This document shows, in pieces, positions 9,846 to 18,439 of a DNA stretch of 64,000 nucleotides. Under the pieces are notes generated by a model. That model saw only the letters and a list, made by a program, of their open reading frames with translations, had not been told where the DNA came from and searched no databases. Location of the stretch: the NCBI RefSeq assembly GCF_010727475.1, contig NZ_AP022567.1, positions 2,976,001 through 3,040,000 of the forward strand, read 5' to 3'. Source of the DNA: Mycolicibacterium mageritense (GTDB taxonomy: Bacteria > Actinomycetota > Actinomycetes > Mycobacteriales > Mycobacteriaceae). The translations under genes and the position numbers were made by a program. The stretch's first letter is position 1, and the number at the start of each line of letters is the position of its first letter.

Positions 9846-10916
9846 ATGGCCATCCGTGACTGGTTGACGTTGCCCGAGACGGAACCTGGGGAGGACTACG
9901 GGTTCTTCGGCCCCGATTCGGTGACGTGGAAGGTGTGGAGTTATCCCACGTCGCTCTCCATCGGGTTTCAGCGCGCCGTCGTCGTCGAAGAACTCGACCC
10001 GGCGCTTGTCGCGGCGGTCGACAAGACTCATGAGATCTACTCGCGGCCGCGCACCCGGTATGACCGGACGTTGCGCTACTTCGCCATGGTGGCGTTCGAC
10101 GACAGCCGCTCGACCACGAAGGCCGCCGATGTCCTGGTCAAGATCCACTCCAAGGCCATCGGCACCGATCCGGTGACCGGAAAGACCTACGACGCCAACG
10201 ATCCTCGTTCGCAGCTGTGGATTCACCTGACCGCGTGGCATTCGATCCTGGTGGCCTACGAGAAGTACGGCCCCGGCCCGCTGCCGCCGGAGGAGGAGTT
10301 GCAGTACTGGCGGGAATGCTCGATCGCCGCCGAGCTGCAGACCTGCGACCCGTCCGATGTTCCCCGTACCCGCGAGGGTATCCGTGAGTACTTCGAGCAG
10401 ATGCGGCCCCAGCTGATCGGTTCGGACATCGCCCGGCAGGCCATGCGCCACCTGCTCGGCGCCGAGGTGATGTTGCCCGAGATGCCGCTGCTGCTGCGTC
10501 CGGCAACCTTGGTGATCACCGCGCTCCTGCGCCGCGGCACCTTGGCGACGATGCCACGGTGGATGCGAAAGATGGCCGGGCTCAGCACTTCCCGGGTGCT
10601 CGACGCTTTGGTGGTGGCGCCGCTGAGCGCTGGGTTCACCCTGATCGCCATGAGCAAGCGGCTGCAGCTGATCCTGCTTCGGCTCCTGTCACCGGCAACC
10701 CTGCCGATCGGTGCGCGGGTACTGCTGTCGGTCCCGCCGAAGGATCCGGTCACCACGACCCCGCGCGAGGCCCAGCGTCGTTACGGCTACGCCGCCCCGA
10801 GCCAGGCGCACTTCGAGCTTCGCGATAGGCAGGCGGTCCGCGTGTTCGGCGAAGGGCGTGCACCCAGTGACGAGGGCATCGTTGAGTCGCAGCCGATTCT
10901 CGGTGGGATCGGTTGA
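9846..10916 (+). CDS. DUF2236 / MpaB-like oxygenase-family protein
   Basis: A 356-residue protein of the DUF2236 family (catalytic domain of latex-clearing protein and mycophenolate enzyme MpaB). Family signs are the N-terminal YGFFGPDSVTWKVWS, a histidine-containing helix WIHLTAWHSILVAYEKYGPGPL where the b-type haem ligand is expected, and the hydrophobic C-terminal helices. The substrate is unknown; mycobacteria carry several paralogues beside TetR regulators. The ATG at 9846 follows a purine-rich GGAAATGGGGGAG and the operator described separately. A small membrane protein and tetR follow on the same strand with gaps of 3 and 10 bp. Confidence 0.8.
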   Translation: MAIRDWLTLPETEPGEDYGFFGPDSVTWKVWSYPTSLSIGFQRAVVVEELDPALVAAVDKTHEIYSRPRTRYDRTLRYFAMVAFDDSRSTTKAADVLVKIHSKAIGTDPVTGKTYDANDPRSQLWIHLTAWHSILVAYEKYGPGPLPPEEELQYWRECSIAAELQTCDPSDVPRTREGIREYFEQMRPQLIGSDIARQAMRHLLGAEVMLPEMPLLLRPATLVITALLRRGTLATMPRWMRKMAGLSTSRVLDALVVAPLSAGFTLIAMSKRLQLILLRLLSPATLPIGARVLLSVPPKDPVTTTPREAQRRYGYAAPSQAHFELRDRQAVRVFGEGRAPSDEGIVESQPILGGIG

Positions 10917-10919
10917 CGC

Positions 10920-11135
10920 ATGATCAAGGATTTTCTCAACTACCGGTTGAGCATCAGGCAGCTCGTCTATCTTGCGCTCGTGGTTGGCGTCCCGTACTTC
11001 GTGATCGGCGTGGTCTGGGCTCTGACCCACAGTGATCACATCGCTGGGTTGACAGGGCTGGACAAGCTGTTTTCACTGTTGGGCGAGATCGTCGCGTGGC
11101 CGGTGCTGATCATTGCGGATGTCTCCCTGACATGA
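10920..11135 (+). CDS. Small membrane protein between DUF2236 gene and tetR
   Basis: A 71-residue protein with two predicted membrane helices (QLVYLALVVGVPYFVIGVVWAL and LLGEIVAWPVLIIADVSL). No family recognised. It starts 3 bp after the oxygenase-like gene and ends 10 bp before tetR, so it is probably co-transcribed. Placement suggests an accessory membrane partner of the DUF2236 protein (inference only). Confidence 0.7.
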   Translation: MIKDFLNYRLSIRQLVYLALVVGVPYFVIGVVWALTHSDHIAGLTGLDKLFSLLGEIVAWPVLIIADVSLT

Positions 11136-11145
11136 GTGAACTGAC

Positions 11146-11772
11146 GTGAACCAAGCAGCAATCGCCAACCGGGCCCGGGCCGAGCATCTGGGCCCGGACC
11201 GCCGCCGGCCGCAGGTACTCGACACCGCGTTGGAGATCGCCGCGCAGCAGGGCCTGGCCGATGTGACGATGGGAAACATCGCGAAGCGGCTGGGTGTCAC
11301 CCGGCCGGTCGTCTACGCCTGCTATCCCGGCCGCGGGGAAGTGCTTGCCGCACTGTTGGATCGGGAAACCGACACGGTGCTGGCCGGCCTGCTCGAACTG
11401 CTGCCGCCGCGCCGCACCGGTTCCATCGAGCAGTTGTTCGTCGACGGGTTCCGCGCGCTGCACTCCACCGTGCGTGAGCGTCCGGCGTCGTGGCGCATCA
11501 TGTTCGGGACCGACGCCGACCCGGTGCTCACCGCGGCCGTCGCGCGCGGGCGTGAGCGCATCCGCAACCAGCTCGCGACTGTCATGCGCCCCCTGTTGCA
11601 GCGTTGGCAGGTCGAGGACGTCGAGACCGTCCTGCCCATGCTGGTCGAGGTGTTCCTGGCGATCTGCGAGGCCGCGGTGCGGAAGATGCTCGCGGGCGAT
11701 GACGACTCCGGGCTGGTCGCCGAGACCTTCGGCAGGGCCGCCTACCGTGCGATGCGCGCAAAACCCCAGTGA
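11146..11772 (+). CDS. TetR/AcrR-family transcriptional regulator
   Basis: A 208-residue regulator with an N-terminal helix-turn-helix (ADVTMGNIAKRLGVTRPVVYACYPGRGEVLAALL) and a helical ligand domain with no close functional match that I know. The only reasonable start is GTG at 11146, because an upstream ATG at 11132 terminates after five codons. It is the last gene of the DUF2236 unit and probably represses that unit through the double palindrome at 9795-9835. It converges on katG across a strong hairpin. Confidence 0.85.
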   Translation: MNQAAIANRARAEHLGPDRRRPQVLDTALEIAAQQGLADVTMGNIAKRLGVTRPVVYACYPGRGEVLAALLDRETDTVLAGLLELLPPRRTGSIEQLFVDGFRALHSTVRERPASWRIMFGTDADPVLTAAVARGRERIRNQLATVMRPLLQRWQVEDVETVLPMLVEVFLAICEAAVRKMLAGDDDSGLVAETFGRAAYRAMRAKPQ

Positions 11773-11777
11773 CACAA

Positions 11778-11811
11778 CAACACCCCGCGAGCCGAAGCCC
11801 GCGGGGTGTTG
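11778..11811. terminator. Bidirectional hairpin between tetR and katG
   Basis: Perfect 12-bp arms CAACACCCCGCG (11778-11789) and CGCGGGGTGTTG (11800-11811) around a 10-base loop, just after the tetR stop and just before the katG stop. It lacks a T tract, as is common in mycobacteria, and can serve both strands. Confidence 0.85.
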
Positions 11812-11832
11812 CACCGTGCGTCAGTCGGTCGG

Positions 11833-14034
11833 TCAGACCTCGAGGTCGAACCGATCGTTGTTCATCACCTTGGTCCACGCCGCGACGAAGTCCTTGACGA
11901 ACTTCTCCTTGGAATCGTCTTCGGCGTACACCTCGGCCAGGGCCCGCAGCTGCGAGTTCGAGCCGAACAGCAGGTCGACTCGGCTCGCGGTCCACTTGGG
12001 CGAACCGGTGGCGCGGTCGGTGCCGACGTACGTGCCGTCATCGGCCGGGGCCGGTGCCCACTTGGTGCCCATGTCGGTGAGGTTGACGAAGTAGTCGTTG
12101 GTCAACTGACCCTTCTTGTCCGTCAGAACCCCCAGGTCCGAGCCACCGTGGTTGGCACCCAGCACCCGCAGGCCGCCGATCAGCACGGTCATCTCGGGAG
12201 CCGTCAGGCCGAGCAGGTTGGCCCGGTCGATCAGCCGGTACTCGGGCGCCAGGGTGTCGCCCTTGCCGACGAAGTTGCGGAAACCGTCGCCCTTGGGCTC
12301 CAGGTAGGCGAACGACTCGACGTCCGTCTGGTCCTGGCTGGCGTCCCCGCGACCCGAGGTGAACGGCACCGCGACGTCGAAGCCGGCGTCCTTGATCGCC
12401 TTCTCCAGGCCCACGACACCGCCGAGGACCACCAGGTCGGCGAACGACACGCCAGTGTCCGAGGCCTGCTGGATCTCCTCGAGCTTCCGGATCACCTGCG
12501 CCAGCTCGTCGGGCTCGTTGACCTCCCAGCCGAGCTGGGGCTGCAGCCGGATCCGGCCGCCGTTGGCCCCGCCCCGCATGTCGCTGGAGCGGTACGACGC
12601 CGCTGCCTTCCACGCGGTGTTCACCAGCTGCTGCACGCTCAGGCCCGACTCCGCGATGGCCGTCTTGAGCGTGGCGACGTCAGCGTCGGACAGCGTCTTG
12701 CCTGCGGGGGTGATGTCCTGCCACAGCCAGGTCTGCTTCGGCACCAGCGGGCCGAGGTAGCGCACCACCGGTCCCATGTCGCGGTGCAGCAGCTTGAACC
12801 ACGCCTTGGCGTATTCCTCGGCCAGCTCCTCCGGGTGATCCAGCCAGCGGCGGGTGATCTCACCGTAGATCGGATCCATCCGCATCGACAGGTCGGTGGT
12901 CAGCATCGACGGGTGGGTCTTGCCGGTGCCCTGGGCCATCGGCACAGAGTTGGCCCAGCCGTTGTCCTTGGGCTTCCACTGGTAGGCGCCCGCGGGGCTC
13001 TTGGTGAGCTCCCACTCGTTGCTGTAGAGGATTTCCAGGAAGCTGTTGTCCCACTTGGTGGGGGTGTGCGTCCAGGTCACCTCGAGGCCGCTGCTGACGG
13101 TGTCGTTGCCGACGCCCGGGTTGGCCCAGCCGAGCCCCATCTGCTCGAGCGGAGCGGCTTCGGGCTCGACGCCGTTCTCGATGTCGGTCGCGCCGTGGGT
13201 CTTGCCGAAGGTGTGGCCACCGACGATCAGCGCTGCGGTCTCGACGTCGTTCATCGCCATCCGGCCGAAGGTCTCGCGGATGTCGATGGCTGCGGCCACC
13301 GGATCCGGCTTGCCTTCGGGGCCTTCGGGATTCACGTAGATCAGACCCATGTGGCTGGCGGCCAGCGGGTTCTCCAGCTTGGTGCGGTCACTGCCGGAGT
13401 AGCGCTCCTGCGAGCCCAGCCACTCGTGCTCGGCGCCCCAGTAGATGTCCTCCTCGGGCTCCCAGTAGTCCGGGCGGCCGAACGCGAAGCCCGCGGTCTT
13501 GAAGCCCATGTGCTCCATGGCCCGGTTGCCCGCGTAGACGATGAGGTCCGACCACGAGATCTTCTTGCCGTACTTCTTCTTGAGCGGCCACAGCAGACGG
13601 CGCGCCTTGTCCAGGCTGACGTTGTCGGGCCAGCTGTTCAGCGGGGCGAAGCGCTGCATGCCGCGCCCGCCGCCACCGCGGCCGTCCTCGACCCGGTAGG
13701 TGCCTGCCGCGTGCCACGACATGCGGATGAAAAGCGGGCCGTAGTGGCCGAAGTCGGCGGGCCACCAGTCCTGCGAATTGGTCAGCAGCTCATCGAAATC
13801 GCGCTCGAACGCCTCGAAATCGAGCGTCTTGACTTCCTCGCGGTAGTCGTAGCCCTCGTCGGTCGGGTCGATGGCAGGCGGGTTCTTCTGCAGGATCTTG
13901 AGATTGACCGCGTTGGGCCACCAGTCGCGGTTGCTGCCACCCTCGACGGGAGGCTTGATCCGCATGGGACAACCGCTTTCGGCGGGTTCGGTCTGAGACT
14001 CACCGATAGGGGGATGGGTTTCGGCTTCAGCCAT
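11833..14034 (-). CDS. katG: Catalase-peroxidase KatG
   Basis: Bifunctional haem catalase-peroxidase of 733 residues, full length. The distal haem site Arg-Trp-His is in RMSWHAAGTYR, the proximal histidine in VGGHTFGKTHGA, and the region around the isoniazid-activation serine (M. tuberculosis Ser315) reads TVSSGLEVTWTHTPTKWDNSF, so that serine is present. The chosen ATG at 14034 has GGAAAGG upstream; the open frame continues about 32 codons further but overlaps furA. It lies 34 bp downstream of furA, the classical furA-katG operon for peroxide defence. Confidence 0.95.
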   Translation of the reverse strand: MAEAETHPPIGESQTEPAESGCPMRIKPPVEGGSNRDWWPNAVNLKILQKNPPAIDPTDEGYDYREEVKTLDFEAFERDFDELLTNSQDWWPADFGHYGPLFIRMSWHAAGTYRVEDGRGGGGRGMQRFAPLNSWPDNVSLDKARRLLWPLKKKYGKKISWSDLIVYAGNRAMEHMGFKTAGFAFGRPDYWEPEEDIYWGAEHEWLGSQERYSGSDRTKLENPLAASHMGLIYVNPEGPEGKPDPVAAAIDIRETFGRMAMNDVETAALIVGGHTFGKTHGATDIENGVEPEAAPLEQMGLGWANPGVGNDTVSSGLEVTWTHTPTKWDNSFLEILYSNEWELTKSPAGAYQWKPKDNGWANSVPMAQGTGKTHPSMLTTDLSMRMDPIYGEITRRWLDHPEELAEEYAKAWFKLLHRDMGPVVRYLGPLVPKQTWLWQDITPAGKTLSDADVATLKTAIAESGLSVQQLVNTAWKAAASYRSSDMRGGANGGRIRLQPQLGWEVNEPDELAQVIRKLEEIQQASDTGVSFADLVVLGGVVGLEKAIKDAGFDVAVPFTSGRGDASQDQTDVESFAYLEPKGDGFRNFVGKGDTLAPEYRLIDRANLLGLTAPEMTVLIGGLRVLGANHGGSDLGVLTDKKGQLTNDYFVNLTDMGTKWAPAPADDGTYVGTDRATGSPKWTASRVDLLFGSNSQLRALAEVYAEDDSKEKFVKDFVAAWTKVMNNDRFDLEV

Positions 14035-14068
14035 GACAAATCCTTTCCGGGGCTGGCGGGGATAAGGG

Positions 14069-14500
14069 CTATCTAATTGGAGCAGTGGAACATTCGGGGC
14101 AAATGCCCCAGTAGATGACCTCGGCTTCATCGATCTCGAAGCCGTGGTCTGCTGACGCGGTCAGGCAAGGTGCCTCACCTACCGCACAGTCGACGTCGGC
14201 GATCGCACCGCACGCCCGGCATACGACGTGGTGGTGGTTGTCGCCGACTCGTGACTCGTAGCGAGCCACGGAGCCTGATGGTTGGATGCGCCGCACCAGG
14301 CGCGCTGCGGTCAGCGCGTGCAGCGAGTCGTACACGGCCTGGTGCGACACTTCCGGCAGCTCCTGGCGCACCGCTCGGATGATCGAATCCGTGTCGGCGT
14401 GCGGGTGCGCGTGCACCGCCCCCAGCACTGCCAAGCGGGGCCGGGTCACACGTAAATCGGCTCCCCGAAGCAACTTCTGGAAGTCCGCAGTCGTGCCCAC
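14069..14500 (-). CDS. furA: Ferric-uptake-type regulator FurA
   Basis: Fur-family repressor of 143 residues. The winged-helix DNA-binding half includes PEVSHQAVYDSLHALTAARLVRRI; the metal-binding half has the HHHVVCRACG motif and the second CxxC near the end (CPEC). FurA represses itself and katG and is inactivated by peroxide. The GTG start is supported by a promoter ending 7 bases upstream, so the message appears leaderless. It sits directly upstream of katG on the same strand. Confidence 0.93.
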   Translation of the reverse strand: MGTTADFQKLLRGADLRVTRPRLAVLGAVHAHPHADTDSIIRAVRQELPEVSHQAVYDSLHALTAARLVRRIQPSGSVARYESRVGDNHHHVVCRACGAIADVDCAVGEAPCLTASADHGFEIDEAEVIYWGICPECSTAPIR

Positions 14501-14550
14501 GACACGAAGTCTGGCCCGTTATCTGGAATTAGTCAAGAAAAAGTTCTCGG
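14500..14550 (-). promoter_or_regulatory. furA promoter with AT-rich FurA operator
   Basis: Read on the minus strand: TTGACT (14536-14531), a 17-bp spacer, CAGACT (14513-14508), 7 bases, then the GTG start codon at 14500. Transcription would start at or next to the start codon. The -35 region lies in an unusually AT-rich stretch (about 14519-14548) in an otherwise GC-rich region, matching the known position of the FurA box in mycobacteria. Confidence 0.7.
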
Positions 14551-14574
14551 CCGTCTCAACCCGTGGTCAGCGGC

Positions 14575-15957
14575 TCAGGACAGCTCGAGACGGCGCGCCA
14601 TGTCCGACATGAAGACGCCGTCGGGATCGACCTTTCGGCGTACCGCGATCCACTCGTCGATGCGCGGATACATCGAGTGGAACGTCTCGGCCGTGGTCCG
14701 CGAATCCTTCGCGGTGTAGAGCCGGCCACCGAACTCCAGCACCCGGCGGTCGAGGTCGGTGAGGAACTCGCCGACGCCCGGTTTCACGGGGAAGTCGACG
14801 CACACGTTCCAGCCGGGAATGGGGAAGCTCAGCGGGGCCTGGTTGCCCGGCCCGAACAACTTGAACACGTTGAGGAACGAGTAGTGCCCCGAGCGCTGGA
14901 TGTCGTAGATGATGCCCTTGAACTCTTCGACGGCCTCGGTGGGCACCACGAACTGGTACTGCGCGAACCCGGCCGGGCCGTACGCGCGGTTCCACTCCCC
15001 GAACATGTCGAGCGGGTGGTAGAACTGCGTCAGGTTCTGCACCTTGTTGCGGTACGTGCCGGATTTGCGGTACCAGAGTTCGCCGATGGGGCCGAACGTG
15101 TACTTGTTCGCGAGCCCGTTGGGGAACACGTCGGGCAGCGTGAGCAGTTGCGGCGCATCGAATTTCAGCGGATTCTTCTGCAGTTTCTTGGGCAGCTGGT
15201 CGAGCTTGGCCAGCGATCCCCGGGAGATCGCGGCCCGGCCCAGCTTGGGCGGCGCGCTGATGGCGTCGAACCAGGCGCTGGAGTACGTGTAGTTGTCCTC
15301 GGTGCCGTCGCTGTGGAACGCGATGGTCTCGTCGAGGGTGTTCGTGACATCGCCGTCGGCGATGAAGTACGCGGTCTCGGTGGGCGTCATCTCGATCGTC
15401 GCGCGCAGGATGATGCCGGTCAGTCCGTTGCCGCCGACCGTGGCCCAGAACAGTTCGGCCTCGGGCCCGTCCGGGGTCAGCCGGCGCACGTCGCCGTTGG
15501 CGGTCAGCAGGTCCATCGAACGCACGTGGTTGCCGAAGCTGCCCGCACTGTGGTGGTTCTTGCCGTGGATGTCGCAGCCGATGGCCCCGCCGATGGTGAC
15601 CTGACGCGTGCCCGGCAGCACCGGAACCCACAGCCCGAACGGCAGCGCGGCCTTCATCAGCTGGTCGAGGTTCACCCCGGCGTCCACGTCCACGATCCGG
15701 GTCTCGGCGTCGATCGAGTGGATGCGGTTCAGCGCGGGCATGTCGATGACCAGGCCGCCGCCGTTCTGCGCGTTGTCGCCGTAGGAGCGGCCCAGCCCGC
15801 GGGCGATCACGCCCCGGTGCCTGCCGTCGGCGGCCTCCGCCACCGCTTTGACGATCTCCTCGGGGTCCGAGGTGGTGAGCACCTGTGCCACGGTCGGCGC
15901 GGTGCGGCCCCAGCCCATGAGGCTCTTGGCGGTGGTCGCGATCTCAGTGGTGGACAT
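14575..15957 (-). CDS. dprE1: Decaprenylphosphoryl-ribose 2'-oxidase DprE1
   Basis: FAD-dependent oxidase of the vanillyl-alcohol-oxidase fold, 460 residues, as expected for DprE1. The FAD-binding domain carries RGLGRSYGDNAQNGGG and PGTRQVTIGGAIGCDIHGKNHH. The benzothiazinone-target cysteine is present in GWNVCVDFP, at residue 386 by my count from the stop. DprE1 with DprE2 converts decaprenyl-phospho-ribose to the arabinose donor. The ATG at 15957 gives MSTTEIATTAKSLMGWGR. A TACCCT hexamer 8 bases upstream could be a -10 element. The MFS gene upstream ends 41 bp away. Confidence 0.95.
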   Translation of the reverse strand: MSTTEIATTAKSLMGWGRTAPTVAQVLTTSDPEEIVKAVAEAADGRHRGVIARGLGRSYGDNAQNGGGLVIDMPALNRIHSIDAETRIVDVDAGVNLDQLMKAALPFGLWVPVLPGTRQVTIGGAIGCDIHGKNHHSAGSFGNHVRSMDLLTANGDVRRLTPDGPEAELFWATVGGNGLTGIILRATIEMTPTETAYFIADGDVTNTLDETIAFHSDGTEDNYTYSSAWFDAISAPPKLGRAAISRGSLAKLDQLPKKLQKNPLKFDAPQLLTLPDVFPNGLANKYTFGPIGELWYRKSGTYRNKVQNLTQFYHPLDMFGEWNRAYGPAGFAQYQFVVPTEAVEEFKGIIYDIQRSGHYSFLNVFKLFGPGNQAPLSFPIPGWNVCVDFPVKPGVGEFLTDLDRRVLEFGGRLYTAKDSRTTAETFHSMYPRIDEWIAVRRKVDPDGVFMSDMARRLELS

Positions 15958-15998
15958 CGAGACAGAGGGTACCGCGCCCGCGGGCCGCCCCCGGGCGG

Positions 15999-17333
15999 TC
16001 AACGCAACGTGAGCTCGCGCGGTTCTTCGTCGTCGGCCGGAGCCGGACGGCGCAGAAAGAGTTGGAGCACCACTCCCAGCAGCGCGCACGCCGACATGAC
16101 GAAGAAGCACACGATGTAGCCGCCGTGCGCGGTCCACCCGCCGCCGAGGGAGATCAGCCTGCCCATGAGCAGCGGCGCGATTCCACCACCGATGAACATG
16201 GCCGTGGTGATGATGCCGTTCGCGGTGGAGACGGCGCCTTCTGGCGCGGCATCGGACGCCGCGGCGTAGTAGATGGGCCACACCGCGTTAGCGACCAGTC
16301 CGAAGGCCAACTGGATGACGACCACGAGCAGTGACGACGTCGCGAAATAGAAGCAGGCCACACTGACCGCCATCCACACGCCGCAGATCATGATGGTGGA
16401 CTTGCGCCCGATCACGTCGGACAGCGTGGGCCAGAGGATCTGCCCCAGAATGCCGGTGAACGCGAACACCACGCTGAGGCCGGCCGATTCGGCCAGCGAC
16501 AGCCCGACGACGTTGTAGAGGTAGGCGGGCAGCACGACGTTGATGCCCATGTAGACGATCTGGGTCAGCATCGTGGTGAGCGCGGTGAGGTTGATGCTGC
16601 GGTTGCGGAAGCAGGCCGAGATCAATCCTTTTGCGCCGCCGCTGCGGCCGAGGTCGCCGTCGGGTGGGGTGAGTCCTTTGGCGGCGATGTCGCTGTACAG
16701 CGTGGCGATGCGGTCGGCGGTCGAGTAGCGCCCCCAGAAGATCATCAGCGGCACGGCGACGATCAGGCCGAGGAACAACGTGTAGGACCAGTTCGACGCG
16801 CCGAACGTCGCGATCACGACTGCCGCGGACAAGCCGCTGAGCAGCGATCCGACCGGGTATCCGGTGTGGTGCACGCCGAGCGCGAAGCCGCGGCGTTCCT
16901 TGGGCCACCATTCGGCGGTGTTGCTGACACCGACGGGCTCGCCCCATCCGGCGCCGAGGTTGACCCCGACCCGCAGCGCGATGAACGCGACGGCGTGCGA
17001 GCTGACCGCTTTCAGCCCCGATATGAACGACAGCGCCGTGTAACCGATCACGAGCGGAACCTGGAAGCGCGCGCGTTTCCAGCCGCCCCCGTACCGGTCG
17101 CTCAGAGTCGATCCGGGGATCGCCAGGACTGCGAGCGAAATCATGATCAGCGATGCGATGGCGCCCCACGCATCCGGGCTGAGGTGGAACTGCTCGGAGA
17201 TCGTCGGCCCGAGCCGCAGGATGATCTCGCGGTCATAGGCGTTGAGGATCCAGATCAGCCAGCACACGGCGAGCGAGATCCACGAGTACTTGTGGGTGTT
17301 GCGCAGGGAACCGCGACGCGAAGGAGTTTTCAT
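15999..17333 (-). CDS. Major facilitator superfamily transporter
   Basis: A 444-residue, 12-span MFS carrier. Between spans 2 and 3 the family loop reads GSTLSDRYGGGWKRAR; the N-terminus SWISLAVCWLIWILNAYDREIILRLGP is typical of organic-anion/sugar-acid carriers. The ATG at 17333 has AAGGAG nearby and begins 2 bp after the SMP-30 gene stop, so the two are co-transcribed. The longer upstream open frame lies inside the SMP-30 gene and is not real. The carrier probably imports the substrate handled by the cassette at 15,999-22,807 (inference). Confidence 0.88.
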   Translation of the reverse strand: MKTPSRRGSLRNTHKYSWISLAVCWLIWILNAYDREIILRLGPTISEQFHLSPDAWGAIASLIMISLAVLAIPGSTLSDRYGGGWKRARFQVPLVIGYTALSFISGLKAVSSHAVAFIALRVGVNLGAGWGEPVGVSNTAEWWPKERRGFALGVHHTGYPVGSLLSGLSAAVVIATFGASNWSYTLFLGLIVAVPLMIFWGRYSTADRIATLYSDIAAKGLTPPDGDLGRSGGAKGLISACFRNRSINLTALTTMLTQIVYMGINVVLPAYLYNVVGLSLAESAGLSVVFAFTGILGQILWPTLSDVIGRKSTIMICGVWMAVSVACFYFATSSLLVVVIQLAFGLVANAVWPIYYAAASDAAPEGAVSTANGIITTAMFIGGGIAPLLMGRLISLGGGWTAHGGYIVCFFVMSACALLGVVLQLFLRRPAPADDEEPRELTLR

Positions 17334-17335
17334 GG

Positions 17336-18229
17336 CTATGCACCGAACCTGTTCTCGGGAATGCCCTGGACCCCCAGATCGCGGATCGCGAACAGGGAGC
17401 CGCGCAGCTGGCCGTCTTCGGGGAACCGCGGCAGGGGCGGCCGGGCCATCGAGGTCACGTAGAGGACGTCGAGATCGGCGCCGCCGAACATGACGCTCGT
17501 GGGCTTCCGCACCGGGAAGTCGATGACGCGGTCGACGGTTCCGTCCGGCGCGTAGCGAATGATCTTGCCGCCGTACACCAGTGCCTGCCACAGGTAGCCC
17601 TCGGCGTCGACGGTCGCGCCGTCGGCCGCCCCGCCCGAGCTGGTGTCGACGCGCGCGAACGTGCGCCGGTTGGCCACCGCACCGGTGTCGAGGTCATAGT
17701 CGTACGCCCAGATCTCGCCGGTCCAGGTGTCGCAGAAGTACAGCGTGCGGCCGTCCGGGCTCCAGCACGGGCCGTTGGAGACCGTGATGCCCTCGTCGAG
17801 CACCGTGAGCGATCCGTCCGGGTCGTAGCTGTAGAGCTTGCCGCTGGGCGAGTCCTCGAGCGTGTCCATCGAGCCGACCACGAAGCGGCCGCGTTTGTCG
17901 ACCTTGCCGTCGTTGAGCCGGTTGTTCGGCAGGCCGGGCTCGGGGTCGATCAGTTCCGTGAGTCTGCCGTCGGCCAGATCGAGCTTGTGGAGGCCGTTCG
18001 CGAGGGCGACGATCGCGTGTTCGCCGTCGCGGCACAGCGCCATTGACCCGATCTTCTGCCCGACGTCCCAGGCACGGATGTGCGAGCCCTCTGCAGTCGA
18101 GCGAAAGATGCGTCCGTCCGCGCTGTCGATCCAGTACAACAACTGCTGCTCGCAGTCCCACAACGGTCCCTCGCCCAGCGTGGTCTTGAGATCGACGACC
18201 ACGTCGATCACGGCATGCCTGTCGAACAT
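17336..18229 (-). CDS. SMP-30/gluconolactonase/LRE-family lactonase
   Basis: A 297-residue six-bladed beta-propeller of the regucalcin/gluconolactonase family. The metal-site residues are visible: Glu in LGEGPLWD, Asn in SNGPCWSPDG, Asp in ADGATVDAEG, with NNRLNDGKVDKRGRF typical of the family. Such enzymes hydrolyse sugar or other lactones using a divalent metal. It is the first gene of a minus-strand pair with the MFS carrier and faces a lacI gene across a 210-bp control region. Confidence 0.88.
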   Translation of the reverse strand: MFDRHAVIDVVVDLKTTLGEGPLWDCEQQLLYWIDSADGRIFRSTAEGSHIRAWDVGQKIGSMALCRDGEHAIVALANGLHKLDLADGRLTELIDPEPGLPNNRLNDGKVDKRGRFVVGSMDTLEDSPSGKLYSYDPDGSLTVLDEGITVSNGPCWSPDGRTLYFCDTWTGEIWAYDYDLDTGAVANRRTFARVDTSSGGAADGATVDAEGYLWQALVYGGKIIRYAPDGTVDRVIDFPVRKPTSVMFGGADLDVLYVTSMARPPLPRFPEDGQLRGSLFAIRDLGVQGIPENRFGA

Positions 18230-18263
18230 TGCGGGAACGCTAGGAGCACTTCGCGGCGTTCAG

Positions 18264-18408
18264 CAACGTTAAGTTGTGATCCCTGACATTCAGCCTGGGT
18301 CGACAGCGGCCGATCACACTTGGCCGCCGCGATTCCCCGCTGTACCGCAGCATGCCCGGTGCGCCTCAACTTAACGTTGCTTAACGATTTGGGTCACACT
18401 TAACGTCG
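18264..18408. promoter_or_regulatory. Paired LacI-type operators in the divergent control region
   Basis: CAACGTTAAGTTG at 18264-18276 recurs as its exact reverse complement CAACTTAACGTTG at 18367-18379, 90 bp apart. A partial third copy, CACTTAACGTCG, begins near 18397. The sites carry a palindromic AACGTT core, as LacI-family operators do, and lie between the SMP-30 gene (minus) and lacI (plus). The pair could support looping and simultaneous control of both transcripts. Confidence 0.7.
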
Positions 18409-18439
18409 GGACACCAGGCCGAGCCAGGGAGGTGAACCG

